Assembly (NCBI RefSeq): GCF_036046055.1
Contig: NZ_CP107939.1
Span: 372,001-436,000 of the forward strand
DNA: 64,000 bases
Source: Nocardia sp. NBC_00403
Lineage (GTDB): Bacteria > Actinomycetota > Actinomycetes > Mycobacteriales > Mycobacteriaceae
Direction of reading: 5' to 3'
Within the stretch, counting starts at the first letter, position 1, and every line of letters begins with the position of its first letter. The translations under genes were made by a program, and so were the position numbers. Below, piece by piece: positions 7,413 through 16,141 of the stretch. Below the pieces are notes generated by a model that was given only the letters and a program-made list of their open reading frames with translations, ran no database searches and had not been told where the DNA came from.

Positions 7413-7524
7413 GGTGCTCCTCCTAATGCCTACTGTGGACAACGGACCGGGAACGATCCACCGGTGCGGCTGCTCGCATGCGACGCCTGAGCGGGGCGGG
7501 ATACAGCACGTTGTTCGACATGCT

Positions 7525-8913
7525 TCACACCTGAGCGGAACGGTTGGATTTGGTGCCGGGGCCCTCCGATGAGGACGTGCCGGGGGGTGGCGACAACCCG
7601 TCCGCGGTCACGCCGCCCGGCCTGCCCTCGGCCGACGACGAGGCACCCGCCGCAGCGGCAGACGACGAAGTGTCCTTCGCGGTAGCAGCGTCCTTCGCAA
7701 TGCCGGAATCGGCGTCCGGCGTGTCGTCTGCCGGCCGCGCCCCGCCGGGCGATTCGATCGGCTCGTCTGCGTCCGGTGTCCGGCCGGGCCATTCGTTGAC
7801 ATTGCTGGTGTCGACGGGGTCGCGCCGCGAACGCAGGTACATGACAGCCGACAGCGCAATGAGAATCGCGAACACGACGAGCACGCCCGCGAGCCCGCCG
7901 ATGATGTGCGCGATGGCCCAGCAGATAGCCCCCGCCACACCCGCGAGCGGCAGCGTGAGCAGCCACGCCACGGCCATTCGACCCATCACGCTCCAGCGGA
8001 CCTCCGCGCCCTTGCCGAGCCCGGTGCCGAGGATCGAGCCGGTGGCGGTCTGTGTGGTGGACAGCGGCAGACCGAAATGGGCCGAGGTGAGAATGATCGC
8101 GGCCGACGAGGATTCGGCGGCCAGCCCCTGCGGAGAGTCGATCTCGACGAGGCCCTTGCCGAGGGTGCGGATGATGCGCCAACCACCCAGGTAGGTGCCC
8201 GCCGCGATGGCGACAGCACAGGCCGCCATCACCCACAGCGGCATCTCGTCGTTCTTGGTGAGGGTGCCGTGCGCGACGAGCGCCAGGAAGATGACACCCA
8301 TCGTCTTCTGTGCGTCGTTGGTGCCGTGCGCCAGCGAGACCAGTGAGGCCGAACCGATCTGGCCCCAGCGGAAACCCTCGTCGACTTTGTTCGGATCCGA
8401 CTTCTCGGTGATCCGATAAACCCCCCAGGTGCCGATGGCCGAAACCAGCGCCGCCACGATCGGGGCGAGCACGGCAGGCAGCACGATCTTGGTGAGCACG
8501 CCGTCCGAACCGGAGGCCCAGATCACTCCGCTCCAGCCGAGCGCGGCGATGGTCGCACCGATCAGGCCGCCGAACAGCGCATGCGACGAACTCGAGGGCA
8601 GGCCGAGCAGCCAGGTCAGCAGATTCCACAGAATGCCGCCGACCAGGCCGGCGAACACGATGATCAACAGGTCCTGGCCGTCGACGGCGTCGAGCCGGAC
8701 GATGCCCTTGGCCACCGTCGCGGCGACAGCCACCGACAGGAACGCGCCGATGAGGTTGAGCACCGCCGACAGTGCGACCGCCACGCGCGGCCGCAGTGCG
8801 CCGGTGGCGATCGAGGTCGCCATCGCGTTCGCAGTGTCGTGGAAGCCGTTGGTGAAATCGAATGCGAGTGCCGTGACGATGACGATCAGAAGAACCAGTA
8901 ATTCGACGGTCAC
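7525..8913 (-). CDS. pitA: Low-affinity inorganic phosphate transporter PitA
   Basis: The 462-residue integral membrane protein has the two PHO4/PiT signature repeats: FDFTNGFHDTANAMAT near the N-terminus and SLAHGTNDAQKTMGVI in the middle, with about ten hydrophobic helices. It moves phosphate, probably as a metal-phosphate complex, with protons across the cell membrane. The last 90 or so residues form a Ser/Asp/Ala-rich cytosolic tail that is longer than in the mycobacterial protein. It heads a minus-strand operon with the small membrane protein and two DUF3349 genes, the same order as Rv0545c-Rv0543c. Confidence 0.95.
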   Translation of the reverse strand: MTVELLVLLIVIVTALAFDFTNGFHDTANAMATSIATGALRPRVAVALSAVLNLIGAFLSVAVAATVAKGIVRLDAVDGQDLLIIVFAGLVGGILWNLLTWLLGLPSSSSHALFGGLIGATIAALGWSGVIWASGSDGVLTKIVLPAVLAPIVAALVSAIGTWGVYRITEKSDPNKVDEGFRWGQIGSASLVSLAHGTNDAQKTMGVIFLALVAHGTLTKNDEMPLWVMAACAVAIAAGTYLGGWRIIRTLGKGLVEIDSPQGLAAESSSAAIILTSAHFGLPLSTTQTATGSILGTGLGKGAEVRWSVMGRMAVAWLLTLPLAGVAGAICWAIAHIIGGLAGVLVVFAILIALSAVMYLRSRRDPVDTSNVNEWPGRTPDADEPIESPGGARPADDTPDADSGIAKDAATAKDTSSSAAAAGASSSAEGRPGGVTADGLSPPPGTSSSEGPGTKSNRSAQV

Positions 8914-9130
8914 CTCTCCAGTGTGAAGTACCGGCCATCTGAATTGCGATGCGGTTGCCGTCTGCCGGGACTCGATTTCGATCGGTTACCGTAGACTTGG
9001 CCTCTACCTGCCGAAGCGTGAGCAGCCCCCGCTACGGTCCACCGTCCGAGGTCAGGGCCTCGCCGAGATTCTGATCGCCGGCAAGCTCCCGCGACGCGAC
9101 GCGACGTACTGCGGTGCGGCGAACGGCGGC

Positions 9131-10645
9131 TCATGGCAACAGGGCGCGGACGGTCTCGATGGTGTCGGCGTCCGCGGGTTCCTTGTCCGGGCGATAGCGA
9201 ACGACACGGGCGAAGCGCAGGGCGACCCCGCCGGGATAGCGCGGACTTACCTGGACGCCGTCGAGCGCGATCTCGACGACGAGTACCGGCCGCAAATACA
9301 CGGTCTGGTCGTCACGGGCGCGCTGGTGGCGCGGAAATTCGGCGGTCTGCCAGTGCAGTAGCGCGTCGGTGAGGCCCTTGAACGTCTTGCCGACCATCAC
9401 CGGTTCGCCGGTTTTCGGATCGCGGGCTCCGAGATGCAGGTTCGACAGGTAACCGGTGCGGCGGCCGTACCCCCACTCGGCGCCGAGCACCAGCAGGTCG
9501 AGGGTGTGGGTCGGCTTGATCTTCTGCCAGGCGCGGCCACGTCGACCGGCCGCGTACGGCGCGTGCAACGATTTGATCATCACGCCCTCGTGCCCGGAGG
9601 CCAGCGCGCCGTCGAAGTACTCGGCAGCCGCCTCCGGATCCGGCCGCAGCAGAGCCGGAATACTGTGTTCGACAGCAACTTTCGTCAGCGCCGTGCGGCG
9701 CTCGTACAGCGGGGCGTCCAGCAGGTCCTGGCCGTCGAGGTGCAGGCAGTCGAAGAAGTACGGGTGCAGCAACAGTTCTCTGGTCGAGCTCACCTCGGCG
9801 AAGCGGCTCATCGTCTCCTGGAACGGGCGCGGCCGACCCGAATCGGTCAGCGCGAGAGTTTCCCCGTCCAGCACCACGCTGGTGCAGTGCAACCGGGAAA
9901 CCAGATCGACCAGCTCGGGCACGCTCGCGGTGATATCGCGCAGCGTCCTGGTGAACACCCATACCCGCGATCCGTCGCGATGCACCTGTATCCGGGCGCC
10001 GTCCATTTTGTGCTCGACAGTCACCTCCCCGTCGAATTCGGCCATCGCCTCCTCCAGCGAAGCGCCGGGCGAGGCGAGCATCGGCTGGATGGGCCGACCC
10101 AGCTCCAGCCGGAACTCGGTGAGCGCGTCCACTCCACCGGTCAGCGCGGCAATGGCGGTGACCGGCAGTTGCCCCGACAGCATGTACGCCCGGCGAACCA
10201 GATCCACCGGCACCTGCGCCGCGACGGCGACCGCCTCGCCGACGACCGCGGTCAGCGCACCCTGGCGCAGCTCACCGGTCAGCAGCCGGAGTAGGAACAC
10301 CTGTTCATCGGCGGTCGCCGCGGTCCACAACGCCGTGAGCAACCCCTTGCGCCGGTTCGCCGAACCCGCGCCCGCGATGCCCGCCAACTCGCTGAGCGCG
10401 CCATCGACATCCGAAACCGCAAGTGCCGCAGTGTCGCTCGGCGCACCATCCATCGCGGTGAGCGTGCGCCAGCCGGTGCCGATGCCCCCCTGCCGCAGCT
10501 CGCCGGAAACCCAGGCGACCACCGGGGCCAGCTCGTCCGGCGCGGCATCGGACAACAGTCCGGCCAGCGCGGCGATCTTGGTCTTACGGGACCGCGTCGC
10601 GCGGACGGTCTCCGAGGTCCGCACGACATCCGAGAACAGCACCAC
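9131..10645 (-). CDS. ligB: ATP-dependent DNA ligase LigB
   Basis: The 504-residue protein has the helical N-terminal DNA-binding domain of archaeal/mycobacterial-type ATP ligases, then the adenylation motif EHKMDGAR with the nucleophile Lys213. Downstream motifs include VLDGETLA and EGVMIKSLHAPY, and the OB-fold follows. It joins nicks in duplex DNA using ATP. Length and sequence match the accessory LigB (Rv3062 type), not the essential NAD-dependent LigA. It is divergent from ramB with a 90-base gap. Confidence 0.95.
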   Translation of the reverse strand: MVLFSDVVRTSETVRATRSRKTKIAALAGLLSDAAPDELAPVVAWVSGELRQGGIGTGWRTLTAMDGAPSDTAALAVSDVDGALSELAGIAGAGSANRRKGLLTALWTAATADEQVFLLRLLTGELRQGALTAVVGEAVAVAAQVPVDLVRRAYMLSGQLPVTAIAALTGGVDALTEFRLELGRPIQPMLASPGASLEEAMAEFDGEVTVEHKMDGARIQVHRDGSRVWVFTRTLRDITASVPELVDLVSRLHCTSVVLDGETLALTDSGRPRPFQETMSRFAEVSSTRELLLHPYFFDCLHLDGQDLLDAPLYERRTALTKVAVEHSIPALLRPDPEAAAEYFDGALASGHEGVMIKSLHAPYAAGRRGRAWQKIKPTHTLDLLVLGAEWGYGRRTGYLSNLHLGARDPKTGEPVMVGKTFKGLTDALLHWQTAEFPRHQRARDDQTVYLRPVLVVEIALDGVQVSPRYPGGVALRFARVVRYRPDKEPADADTIETVRALLP

Positions 10646-10699
10646 CTGACGGTAACCCGGGGGTGTGACATATCGCTCAGCTCTGCTGCTAATTCACCA

Positions 10700-10735
10700 T
10701 TGGCAGGGCTGTGAAAGCGGCCATAAACTGGACAG
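10700..10735 (+). promoter_or_regulatory. Candidate promoter of ramB, leaderless
   Basis: TTGGCA (10700-10705) and TAAACT (10724-10729) are spaced 18 bases apart, and the -10 ends six bases before the ATG at 10736. That places the expected transcription start at or next to the start codon, and no Shine-Dalgarno sequence precedes the ATG. Leaderless mRNAs are common in actinomycetes. The boxes are read by eye and are not experimentally supported. Confidence 0.4.
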
Positions 10736-12142
10736 ATGGCCAAGACTTACGTCGGGGCGCGGCTTCGTCAGCTGCGGGCCGAACGAGGGCTGAGCCAGGT
10801 CTCGCTTGCCCAGAAGCTGGAGATCTCGGCGAGCTACCTCAACCAGATCGAACACGATGTGCGCCCGCTCACCGTGCCGGTGCTGCTGCGGATCAGCGAG
10901 GTTTTCGGCGTCGACGCCACCTTCTTCTCCTCACAGGACGACACCCGGCTCATCGCCGAACTCCAAGAGGTCGTGATGGACCAGGAGCTCGGCATCGAGG
11001 CCGACACCCAGGAGATCGCCGACATGGTCTCCGCGCACCCGAGCATGGCGCGCGCACTGGTCAACATGCACAACCGCTACCGAAACACCTCCGCGCAGCT
11101 GGCCGCCGCCACCGAGGACCGATTCGCCGACGGCTCCGGCAGCGCGACGATCAGCAAGCCACACGAGGAAGTGCGCGACTTCTTCTATCAGCGGCAGAAC
11201 TACATCCACGAATTGGATACCGCCGCAGAGGAACTCACCGCCCGCATCCGATTCCACGGCGGTGACATCAACAACGAGATCGCGCGCAGGCTGCGCGCGC
11301 ACGATGTGCGGATCGTCGAACGCATCGACCTCGGCGAGGGGGTGCTGCACCGATACGACCCGGACACCCAGCGACTGGAGATAGCCCCGCACCTGTCCGG
11401 CGGACAGCGCACCTTCAAACTCGCCGCCGAATTGGCTTATTTCGAATGCGGCGAACTGCTCGAAAAGCTGGTCGAGGAAGGCAATTTCGTCTCCGAGGAC
11501 ACCCGCAAACTGGCCATGCTCGGCCTGGCGAACTATTTCGCCGCGGCCACCGTGCTGCCCTACACACATTTCCTCGAGGTCGCCGAGGACTTCCGCTACG
11601 ACATCGAGCGACTCTCGGCCTTCTTCACCCAAAGCTACGAGACCATCTGCCACCGGCTTTCGACTCTGCAACGCCCCAAACTGCGCGGCGTGCCCTTCTC
11701 GTTCGTCCGCGTCGACCGAGCAGGCAATATGTCGAAACGCCAGTCCGCCACCGGTTTCCACTTCTCCGCCAGCGGCGGCACCTGCCCGCTGTGGAATGTC
11801 TACGAGACCTTCGCCTACCCCGGCAAGATCATGACCCAGATCGCCCAGATGCCCGACGGCCGCAAATACCTGTGGGTCGCCCGCACCGTGGAGCGGCGAG
11901 CAACCCGATACGGCCAGGCCAGCAAGACGTTCGCCATCGGCCTCGGTTGTGAACTGCGGCATGCGAGCCGGGTCGTCTACGCCGACGGGATAGATCTCGA
12001 CGAGGCGAAGGCCACCCCGATCGGCGCGGGCTGCCGAGTCTGCGAACGCGCCAATTGCCCGCAGCGCGCGTTTCCGCCGCTGGGCAAGGTGCTGGATATC
12101 AGCGAGCACCGCAGCTCGGTGTCACCGTACGTTCTCAAGTAG
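10736..12142 (+). CDS. ramB: RamB-type (ScfR) short-chain fatty acid/acetate regulator
   Basis: The 468-residue protein has an XRE helix-turn-helix at residues 8-65 (QLRAERGLSQVSLAQKLEIS), a central IrrE/ImmA-like segment (FKLAAELAYFECGELLEK) and a C-terminal DUF2083 region with the Cys-rich GCRVCERANCPQRAFPP motif. This layout and length are those of RamB of Corynebacterium and Rv0465c of M. tuberculosis, which control acetate, glyoxylate and propionate metabolism genes. The helix-turn-helix binds DNA; the IrrE-like and Cys regions presumably sense the signal. It lies divergent from ligB, whereas in mycobacteria it lies near icl1. Confidence 0.92.
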   Translation: MAKTYVGARLRQLRAERGLSQVSLAQKLEISASYLNQIEHDVRPLTVPVLLRISEVFGVDATFFSSQDDTRLIAELQEVVMDQELGIEADTQEIADMVSAHPSMARALVNMHNRYRNTSAQLAAATEDRFADGSGSATISKPHEEVRDFFYQRQNYIHELDTAAEELTARIRFHGGDINNEIARRLRAHDVRIVERIDLGEGVLHRYDPDTQRLEIAPHLSGGQRTFKLAAELAYFECGELLEKLVEEGNFVSEDTRKLAMLGLANYFAAATVLPYTHFLEVAEDFRYDIERLSAFFTQSYETICHRLSTLQRPKLRGVPFSFVRVDRAGNMSKRQSATGFHFSASGGTCPLWNVYETFAYPGKIMTQIAQMPDGRKYLWVARTVERRATRYGQASKTFAIGLGCELRHASRVVYADGIDLDEAKATPIGAGCRVCERANCPQRAFPPLGKVLDISEHRSSVSPYVLK

Positions 12143-12198
12143 GCCGATGCATGTGGTCCGCCACTGCAGCCGAGTAGTCACCACCTCGAAACCAACTG

Positions 12199-12223
12199 GG
12201 CCCCACCCACATTGGATGGGGCC
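12199..12223 (+). terminator. Hairpin after ramB
   Basis: GGCCCCA (12199-12205) and TGGGGCC (12217-12223) form a seven-base stem with an 11-base loop, 57 bases after the ramB stop. There is no U tract, so it may be a weak or non-canonical terminator. Confidence 0.35.
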
Positions 12224-12240
12224 AGCCCCGTCTGCGGCGC

Positions 12241-12344
12241 CTCGGTTCGCCTCGGTTCGCCTCGGTTCGCCTCGGTTCGCCTCGGTTCGCCTCGGTTCGC
12301 CTCGGTTCGCCTCGGTTCGCCTCGGTTCGCCTCGGTTCGCCTCG
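12241..12344. repeat. 10-bp tandem repeat (minisatellite)
   Basis: Ten exact, contiguous copies of CTCGGTTCGC run from 12241 to 12340, followed by a partial CTCG. The copies show no sequence drift, which suggests recent expansion by slippage and probably variable copy number between strains. It lies between ramB and the minus-strand gene at 12435. Because ten is not a multiple of three, frames through it are open on both strands but repeat with a 30-base period; those frames are not genes. There are no spacers, so it is not a CRISPR array. Confidence 0.97.
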
Positions 12345-12434
12345 ACGGCATGCTGGTCGAGCAGGACCTTATGCAACGCAGAGGATTCGGCGGCATCGAC
12401 TACCACGCATGAGACGTGCCCCTACGCGAGCAGA

Positions 12435-12869
12435 TCATGAACTCGAGTCGGTTCGTTGGGGTGGATCAGTGATAGGCGTGTTCTGGGCCCCCGCGAGCCA
12501 CCATCCGCCATCCTTCTCGACCAGTACGTACATAGCGATCTCGGAGAACCCGCCCGCTTCGGCGGCGAGCCTGCAGATCTGGGTCAGCACGACCCCCGGC
12601 GCGGGCGAAGTCGCGCCAACGACTTCGAAGTGTGAGCGCGGCGCAACCTGTGCGGCCATCAAGCGGCGGTGTATGGCGTTCAATTCGGAGTAGCCGGTTA
12701 CTGACGCACCATACGGACTGCCCCACACCACGTCTGCCGCGAAAGCGGCATCGTAGCCATCCGCGTCGCCTGCTGCGCCTGACTGTTGTAGCCCTTCGGC
12801 GAACCGTGAGGCCACCTCGTGGGCCGTGGTAGCGCGCGATGGATCACCGAGAGTAGGTCGGGTTTGCAT
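12435..12869 (-). CDS. SgcJ/EcaC-like NTF2-fold protein
   Basis: The 144-residue protein begins at ATG 12869, behind GGAGCAAGGA, and carries the pattern of the SgcJ/EcaC (DUF4440-like) family. That pattern is AHEVASRFAEGLQQ, then DGYDAAFAADVVWGSPYG, SHFEVVG, and the final strand pair MYVLVEKDGGWWLAGAQNT. The NTF2 cone fold binds small hydrophobic ligands. The label 'oxidoreductase' often given to the family is not supported by visible catalytic residues. It stands alone upstream of an Old Yellow Enzyme gene on the same strand. Confidence 0.75.
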   Translation of the reverse strand: MQTRPTLGDPSRATTAHEVASRFAEGLQQSGAAGDADGYDAAFAADVVWGSPYGASVTGYSELNAIHRRLMAAQVAPRSHFEVVGATSPAPGVVLTQICRLAAEAGGFSEIAMYVLVEKDGGWWLAGAQNTPITDPPQRTDSSS

Positions 12870-12970
12870 TTTTCCTTGCTCCAATCACTTCAACTATCAG
12901 TTACATAGGGCACGGCGCCGCCTGCGCGGACAGGATCATCGGCCTGCGGTCGGGCAGGCGGCCGTACGGC

Positions 12971-14080
12971 TCAGTGGAGACTGCCGAGCAGCCCCCCGTG
13001 GAAGGGGGTGAGATCGTCGATGCGGCCGGCGAGGACCTTCGCCAGCCACTCGGGGTCTCCCAGCAGGGCCCTGCCGACCGCCACGAGGTCGAACTCGTCG
13101 CGCTCCATGCGGTCGAGCAGCTCGCCGATGTCCGTGACCTCGCCCAATGACATCTGGGGGAACTCGTTGCTGATACCCACCGAACCGACGCTGATGGCGG
13201 GTTTTCCGGAGAGCTTCTTGGCCCAGCCCGCCAGGTTGAGGTCGGAGCCCTCGAACTCGGGGAGTTGGAACCGCCGGGTGGAGCAGTGGAAGGCGTCGGC
13301 GCCCGCGTCGGCCAGCAGGCCGAGCATGGTCTCCAGTTCCTGCGGCGTCTCGGCTATCCGCGCCTGGTAGCGGTTTACCTTCCACTGAGACAAACGGAAG
13401 GAGATCGGGAAGTCGCTGGAGACGCTGTCCCGGCACGCGGCCACGGTCTGGGCGGCGAAACGGGTACGGCCGACGATGTCGCCCCCGTAGGCGTCGGTGC
13501 GCCGGTTGGTGTGGGCCCACAGGAACTGGTCGATCAGATAGCCGTGGCCACCGTGGATCTCGACGCCGTCGAAGCCCAGTGCTTCGGCCGTCGCCGCTGC
13601 CGTGGCGTACGTCGCGACCACATTGTCGATATCCGCTTGGGTCATCGCTCGGCCCGAGTTCGTGCCGTCCAGGGCGATGCCGGAGGGGCCGATCCGCGGG
13701 GCGTCGAGGACCGGCGGATTGCCAACGGTGCGATCCATTCCGACGTGCCACAACTGCGGCATGATCCGGCCACCCGCCTGATGGACCGCCTCGGCCACGG
13801 CCGACCAGCCCGCCAGGGCCTCGTCGCCGTAGAAGTGCGGGACCCGGGCGCTACTGCCCGCCGAATCGTGGCCGACGTAGGCGCCCTCGGTGATGATCAG
13901 ACCGACACCGGCGGCCGCCCGTCGGGCGTAGTACTGCGCCACGTCGTCGCCCGGCACACCTCCGGGGGAAAACTCGCGCGTCATCGGCGCCATCACGACG
14001 CGGTTGGGCAGCGTGAGACTGCCCAGTGAGAACGGGCGGACCAGGATGTTCCTGGCACGTTCGAGGGGATTCGTGGGCAT
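12971..14080 (-). CDS. Old Yellow Enzyme family NADH:flavin oxidoreductase
   Basis: The 369-residue TIM-barrel flavoenzyme begins LRARN-like after ATG 14080. It shows FMN- and substrate-site motifs: NRVVMAPMTREFSPGGVP, IITEGAYVG, QLWHVGM, EIHGGHGYLIDQFLW and RRTDAYGG. It reduces activated C=C bonds of enals, enones or nitro compounds with NAD(P)H. A long intergenic stretch (14081-14335) separates it from the FMN reductase on the same strand; that stretch shows no gene. The longer frame from 14110 adds ten unlikely residues. Confidence 0.92.
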   Translation of the reverse strand: MPTNPLERARNILVRPFSLGSLTLPNRVVMAPMTREFSPGGVPGDDVAQYYARRAAAGVGLIITEGAYVGHDSAGSSARVPHFYGDEALAGWSAVAEAVHQAGGRIMPQLWHVGMDRTVGNPPVLDAPRIGPSGIALDGTNSGRAMTQADIDNVVATYATAAATAEALGFDGVEIHGGHGYLIDQFLWAHTNRRTDAYGGDIVGRTRFAAQTVAACRDSVSSDFPISFRLSQWKVNRYQARIAETPQELETMLGLLADAGADAFHCSTRRFQLPEFEGSDLNLAGWAKKLSGKPAISVGSVGISNEFPQMSLGEVTDIGELLDRMERDEFDLVAVGRALLGDPEWLAKVLAGRIDDLTPFHGGLLGSLH

Positions 14081-14335
14081 CGGTGTTCGCTTTCGATAAA
14101 GGCCGACCATGCTGCGACGAGGGATTCAGGCCATGCGGTCGGCGGCTTGGGCGGGTATGGGAACTAGAGGTGGCTGGAGTTCCGCCTCAGTCGCAGGTAG
14201 GGGCCCCGGGGCTGTAGTGGCCGAGGTCGCCCACGATCGGGGAAGCCTGGTGTGAGGATCGGTTGTTCGTCGAGCGCCGCGAGGAAGAAGCGCGGGAGTG
14301 TCGGGCGGTCGGTCGTTCATCGCTGTGGCGCGATG

Positions 14336-14935
14336 TCAGACGGCGTACGGACGGACGCGTCTGGCCTCGCGCAGGGACTGCCCCCACCAGGTGAGCTGGT
14401 CGAGCATGGCCTTGGCCGCGACGTCGCACCCCGGGTCGGACGGCTTGCCGTCGGCGCCGAAGACCTCACCAAAGTTGTGGAAGCTGACGGTGTTGCGGAT
14501 CGTGACAGCGTGGAGCTCCGCGAGCACGACACGAAGCTGCTCAACGGCGCGCAGCCCGCCGGCGAGTCCACCGTAGGAGACGAAGCCGACCGGCTTGGCG
14601 TGCCACTGCTCGTTGTGCCAGTCGAGGGCGTTCTTCAGCGACGCGGGGAAGCTGTGGTTGTACTCGGGCGTGACGATCACGAAGGCATCAGCCTGGGCCA
14701 GCCGCGGCGACACCGCGCCCAGTTGTGCCACGACCTCGTCGGAAGGAGCCTGCCCGAACGCCGGGAAAACGGCCGGCAGGGGCGTCTCGACGAGGTCGAT
14801 CAGGTCGGCCGTCATGTCCGTGCGCTGAGCGATGTGTCCGGCGAACCAGTCGGCGACGACCGGACCGAACCGCCCGTCCCGGGTACTGCCGATGATCACT
14901 GCGGTGCGGAGGATGTCGTCGGTCGAGTCAGCCAC
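14336..14935 (-). CDS. NAD(P)H-dependent FMN reductase
   Basis: The 199-residue flavodoxin-fold protein has the FMN_red pattern: IIGSTRDGRFGPVVADWF near the N-terminus, then the flavin-binding VTPEYNHSFPASLKNALDW, and GFVSYGGLAGG. It reduces FMN, azo dyes or quinones using NAD(P)H. It is divergent from a TetR gene, and the two palindromes at 14952-15025 lie between them, so repression by that TetR is likely. The true substrate cannot be read from the sequence. Confidence 0.9.
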   Translation of the reverse strand: MADSTDDILRTAVIIGSTRDGRFGPVVADWFAGHIAQRTDMTADLIDLVETPLPAVFPAFGQAPSDEVVAQLGAVSPRLAQADAFVIVTPEYNHSFPASLKNALDWHNEQWHAKPVGFVSYGGLAGGLRAVEQLRVVLAELHAVTIRNTVSFHNFGEVFGADGKPSDPGCDVAAKAMLDQLTWWGQSLREARRVRPYAV

Positions 14936-14951
14936 GAAAACCCCTCAACAA

Positions 14952-14986
14952 TGTGTACGCTGTATCCATAATATACAACGTACACA
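14952..14986. promoter_or_regulatory. Imperfect 35-bp palindrome, likely TetR operator
   Basis: Fourteen-base arms TGTGTACGCTGTAT and ATACAACGTACACA, with one mismatch, flank a seven-base centre. The dyad lies 17 bases upstream of the FMN reductase start and about 70 bases upstream of the TetR start. Position and symmetry suggest control of both genes by the TetR at 15054. Confidence 0.55.
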
Positions 14987-14990
14987 TTGA

Positions 14991-15025
14991 TGTGTACGTC
15001 GTCTACTCCAGGTACGCTGTACACA
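14991..15025. promoter_or_regulatory. Second, weaker copy of the TetR operator
   Basis: Outer arms TGTGTAC and GTACACA repeat those of the neighbouring 14952-14986 palindrome, and an inner GTACG/TACGC part is only partly symmetric. It sits closer to the TetR start. Two sites in tandem would fit a cooperative TetR binding region. Confidence 0.35.
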
Positions 15026-15053
15026 GCATCATTCGGCGGAAGGAACCCAGGCG

Positions 15054-15791
15054 ATGGCCTCCCAGGAGAGACAGTCAGCGAGCGAGGACAAGGACCCCGT
15101 CTCGATGTGGGAGCGACTCGAACGACCGGCGCCGGCTCCCCGCACCACCCTCACTCCCCGGCGGATCGCCGAGGTCGCCGTCGCCGTCGCCGACGCCGAA
15201 GGACTCGACGCGGTCACCATGCGCCGCCTGGCCACCGAACTCGGCGTCGCCCCCATGGCCGCGTACCGCTACGTCACCGGCAAGGACGAGCTACTCGAGC
15301 TGATGGCCGACTTCGTCTACGCGGAGCTGGATCTGCCCGACAGCAAGGACGGCTGGCGCGCGACCATGCGGTCCGTCGCCCTGCGCATAAGGGAGGTCCT
15401 GCTCCAGCACTCGTGGGTGACGCGGGCGGCGTGCGGCGCACCGACCCCGAACCAGCTGGCAGTGCCGGAGGCGGCGCTCGTCGCACTCGACGGCCTGGGG
15501 CTCGACGTGGACACCGCCATGGCGGTCTACAGCACCGTCACCGCCTATGTACACGGCGCGGTCGACTCGGAGGTCAGGCTGAGTCAGATGCTCCACGTGC
15601 GCGGCTGGTCCACCCGCGAGGAGGCCCGCGCGGGACTGGCCACACAGATGACCTGGCTCATGAACACGGGCCGTTACCCGATGTACGCACGCTATATCCA
15701 CGAGGCCGACCGCAAGGACGACGTGCAGTGGCAGTTCGAGATCGGCCTGGACTCTGTCCTCGATGGCATTGCGGCGCGCCTGGCGATCTGA
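15054..15791 (+). CDS. TetR/AcrR-family regulator
   Basis: The 245-residue protein has a TetR helix-turn-helix at about residues 36-80 (TPRRIAEVAVAVADAEGLD, then MRRLATELGVAPMAAYRYV) and a C-terminal ligand domain of the TetR_C_1 type, with LMADFVYAELDLP and the closing FEIGLDSVLDG. ATG 15054 follows GGAAGGA. It is divergent from the FMN reductase and flanked by two palindromes carrying GTACAC arms, so it probably represses that gene and itself. The ligand is unknown. Confidence 0.9.
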   Translation: MASQERQSASEDKDPVSMWERLERPAPAPRTTLTPRRIAEVAVAVADAEGLDAVTMRRLATELGVAPMAAYRYVTGKDELLELMADFVYAELDLPDSKDGWRATMRSVALRIREVLLQHSWVTRAACGAPTPNQLAVPEAALVALDGLGLDVDTAMAVYSTVTAYVHGAVDSEVRLSQMLHVRGWSTREEARAGLATQMTWLMNTGRYPMYARYIHEADRKDDVQWQFEIGLDSVLDGIAARLAI

Positions 15792-16141
15792 GGACATCCG
15801 CGCTGGCGAACCGTGTCCCGAGCGACACACCGAGCCAGTCGAATCCGACCACCACACCGAAGCTGCTTGACAAATACAGAGGTATCGCGGGTTGTCGATG
15901 GTCTCCAGCCAGCCAGTGATCGGAACCGGGGTGTGGTGACGTAGCGGCTCCAGATCGCCACCGCCTCGGAGGCGAGCTCGGCTACCGCAGCCCCCCAAAA
16001 GAGGTTCACGCTGAGCATCTCAGCAGCGGTGATGCGCTGACCGTTTGAGCGCAGCAACGTTTCTCAACACCTTCGGTTGGGTCGCCGACGAGCCAACAGG
16101 CTCTGTGTCGAAAGGCGTTCGAGCGGCGTACGGTCGAGTGT
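15792..16141. other. Intergenic, no gene recognised
   Basis: No supported gene lies between the TetR and the methyltransferase. A minus-strand frame from about 16057 gives a protein-like stretch (MLSVNLFWGAAVAELASEAVAIW) without a ribosome binding site and runs into low-quality sequence, so it may be a decayed gene fragment. Confidence 0.4.

Noticed and set aside
12241..12344. CRISPR array
   Set aside because: The units are contiguous, with no spacers and no cas genes nearby.
12147..12440. Long open frames on both strands through the 10-bp repeat
   Set aside because: They result from the repeated unit and encode only repetitive Arg/Ser/Pro-type sequence, with no ribosome binding site.
15692..16057. 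Gene on the minus strand between TetR and the methyltransferase
   Set aside because: It contains one protein-like stretch but no ribosome binding site, and the rest is not protein-like; mentioned only as a possible remnant.
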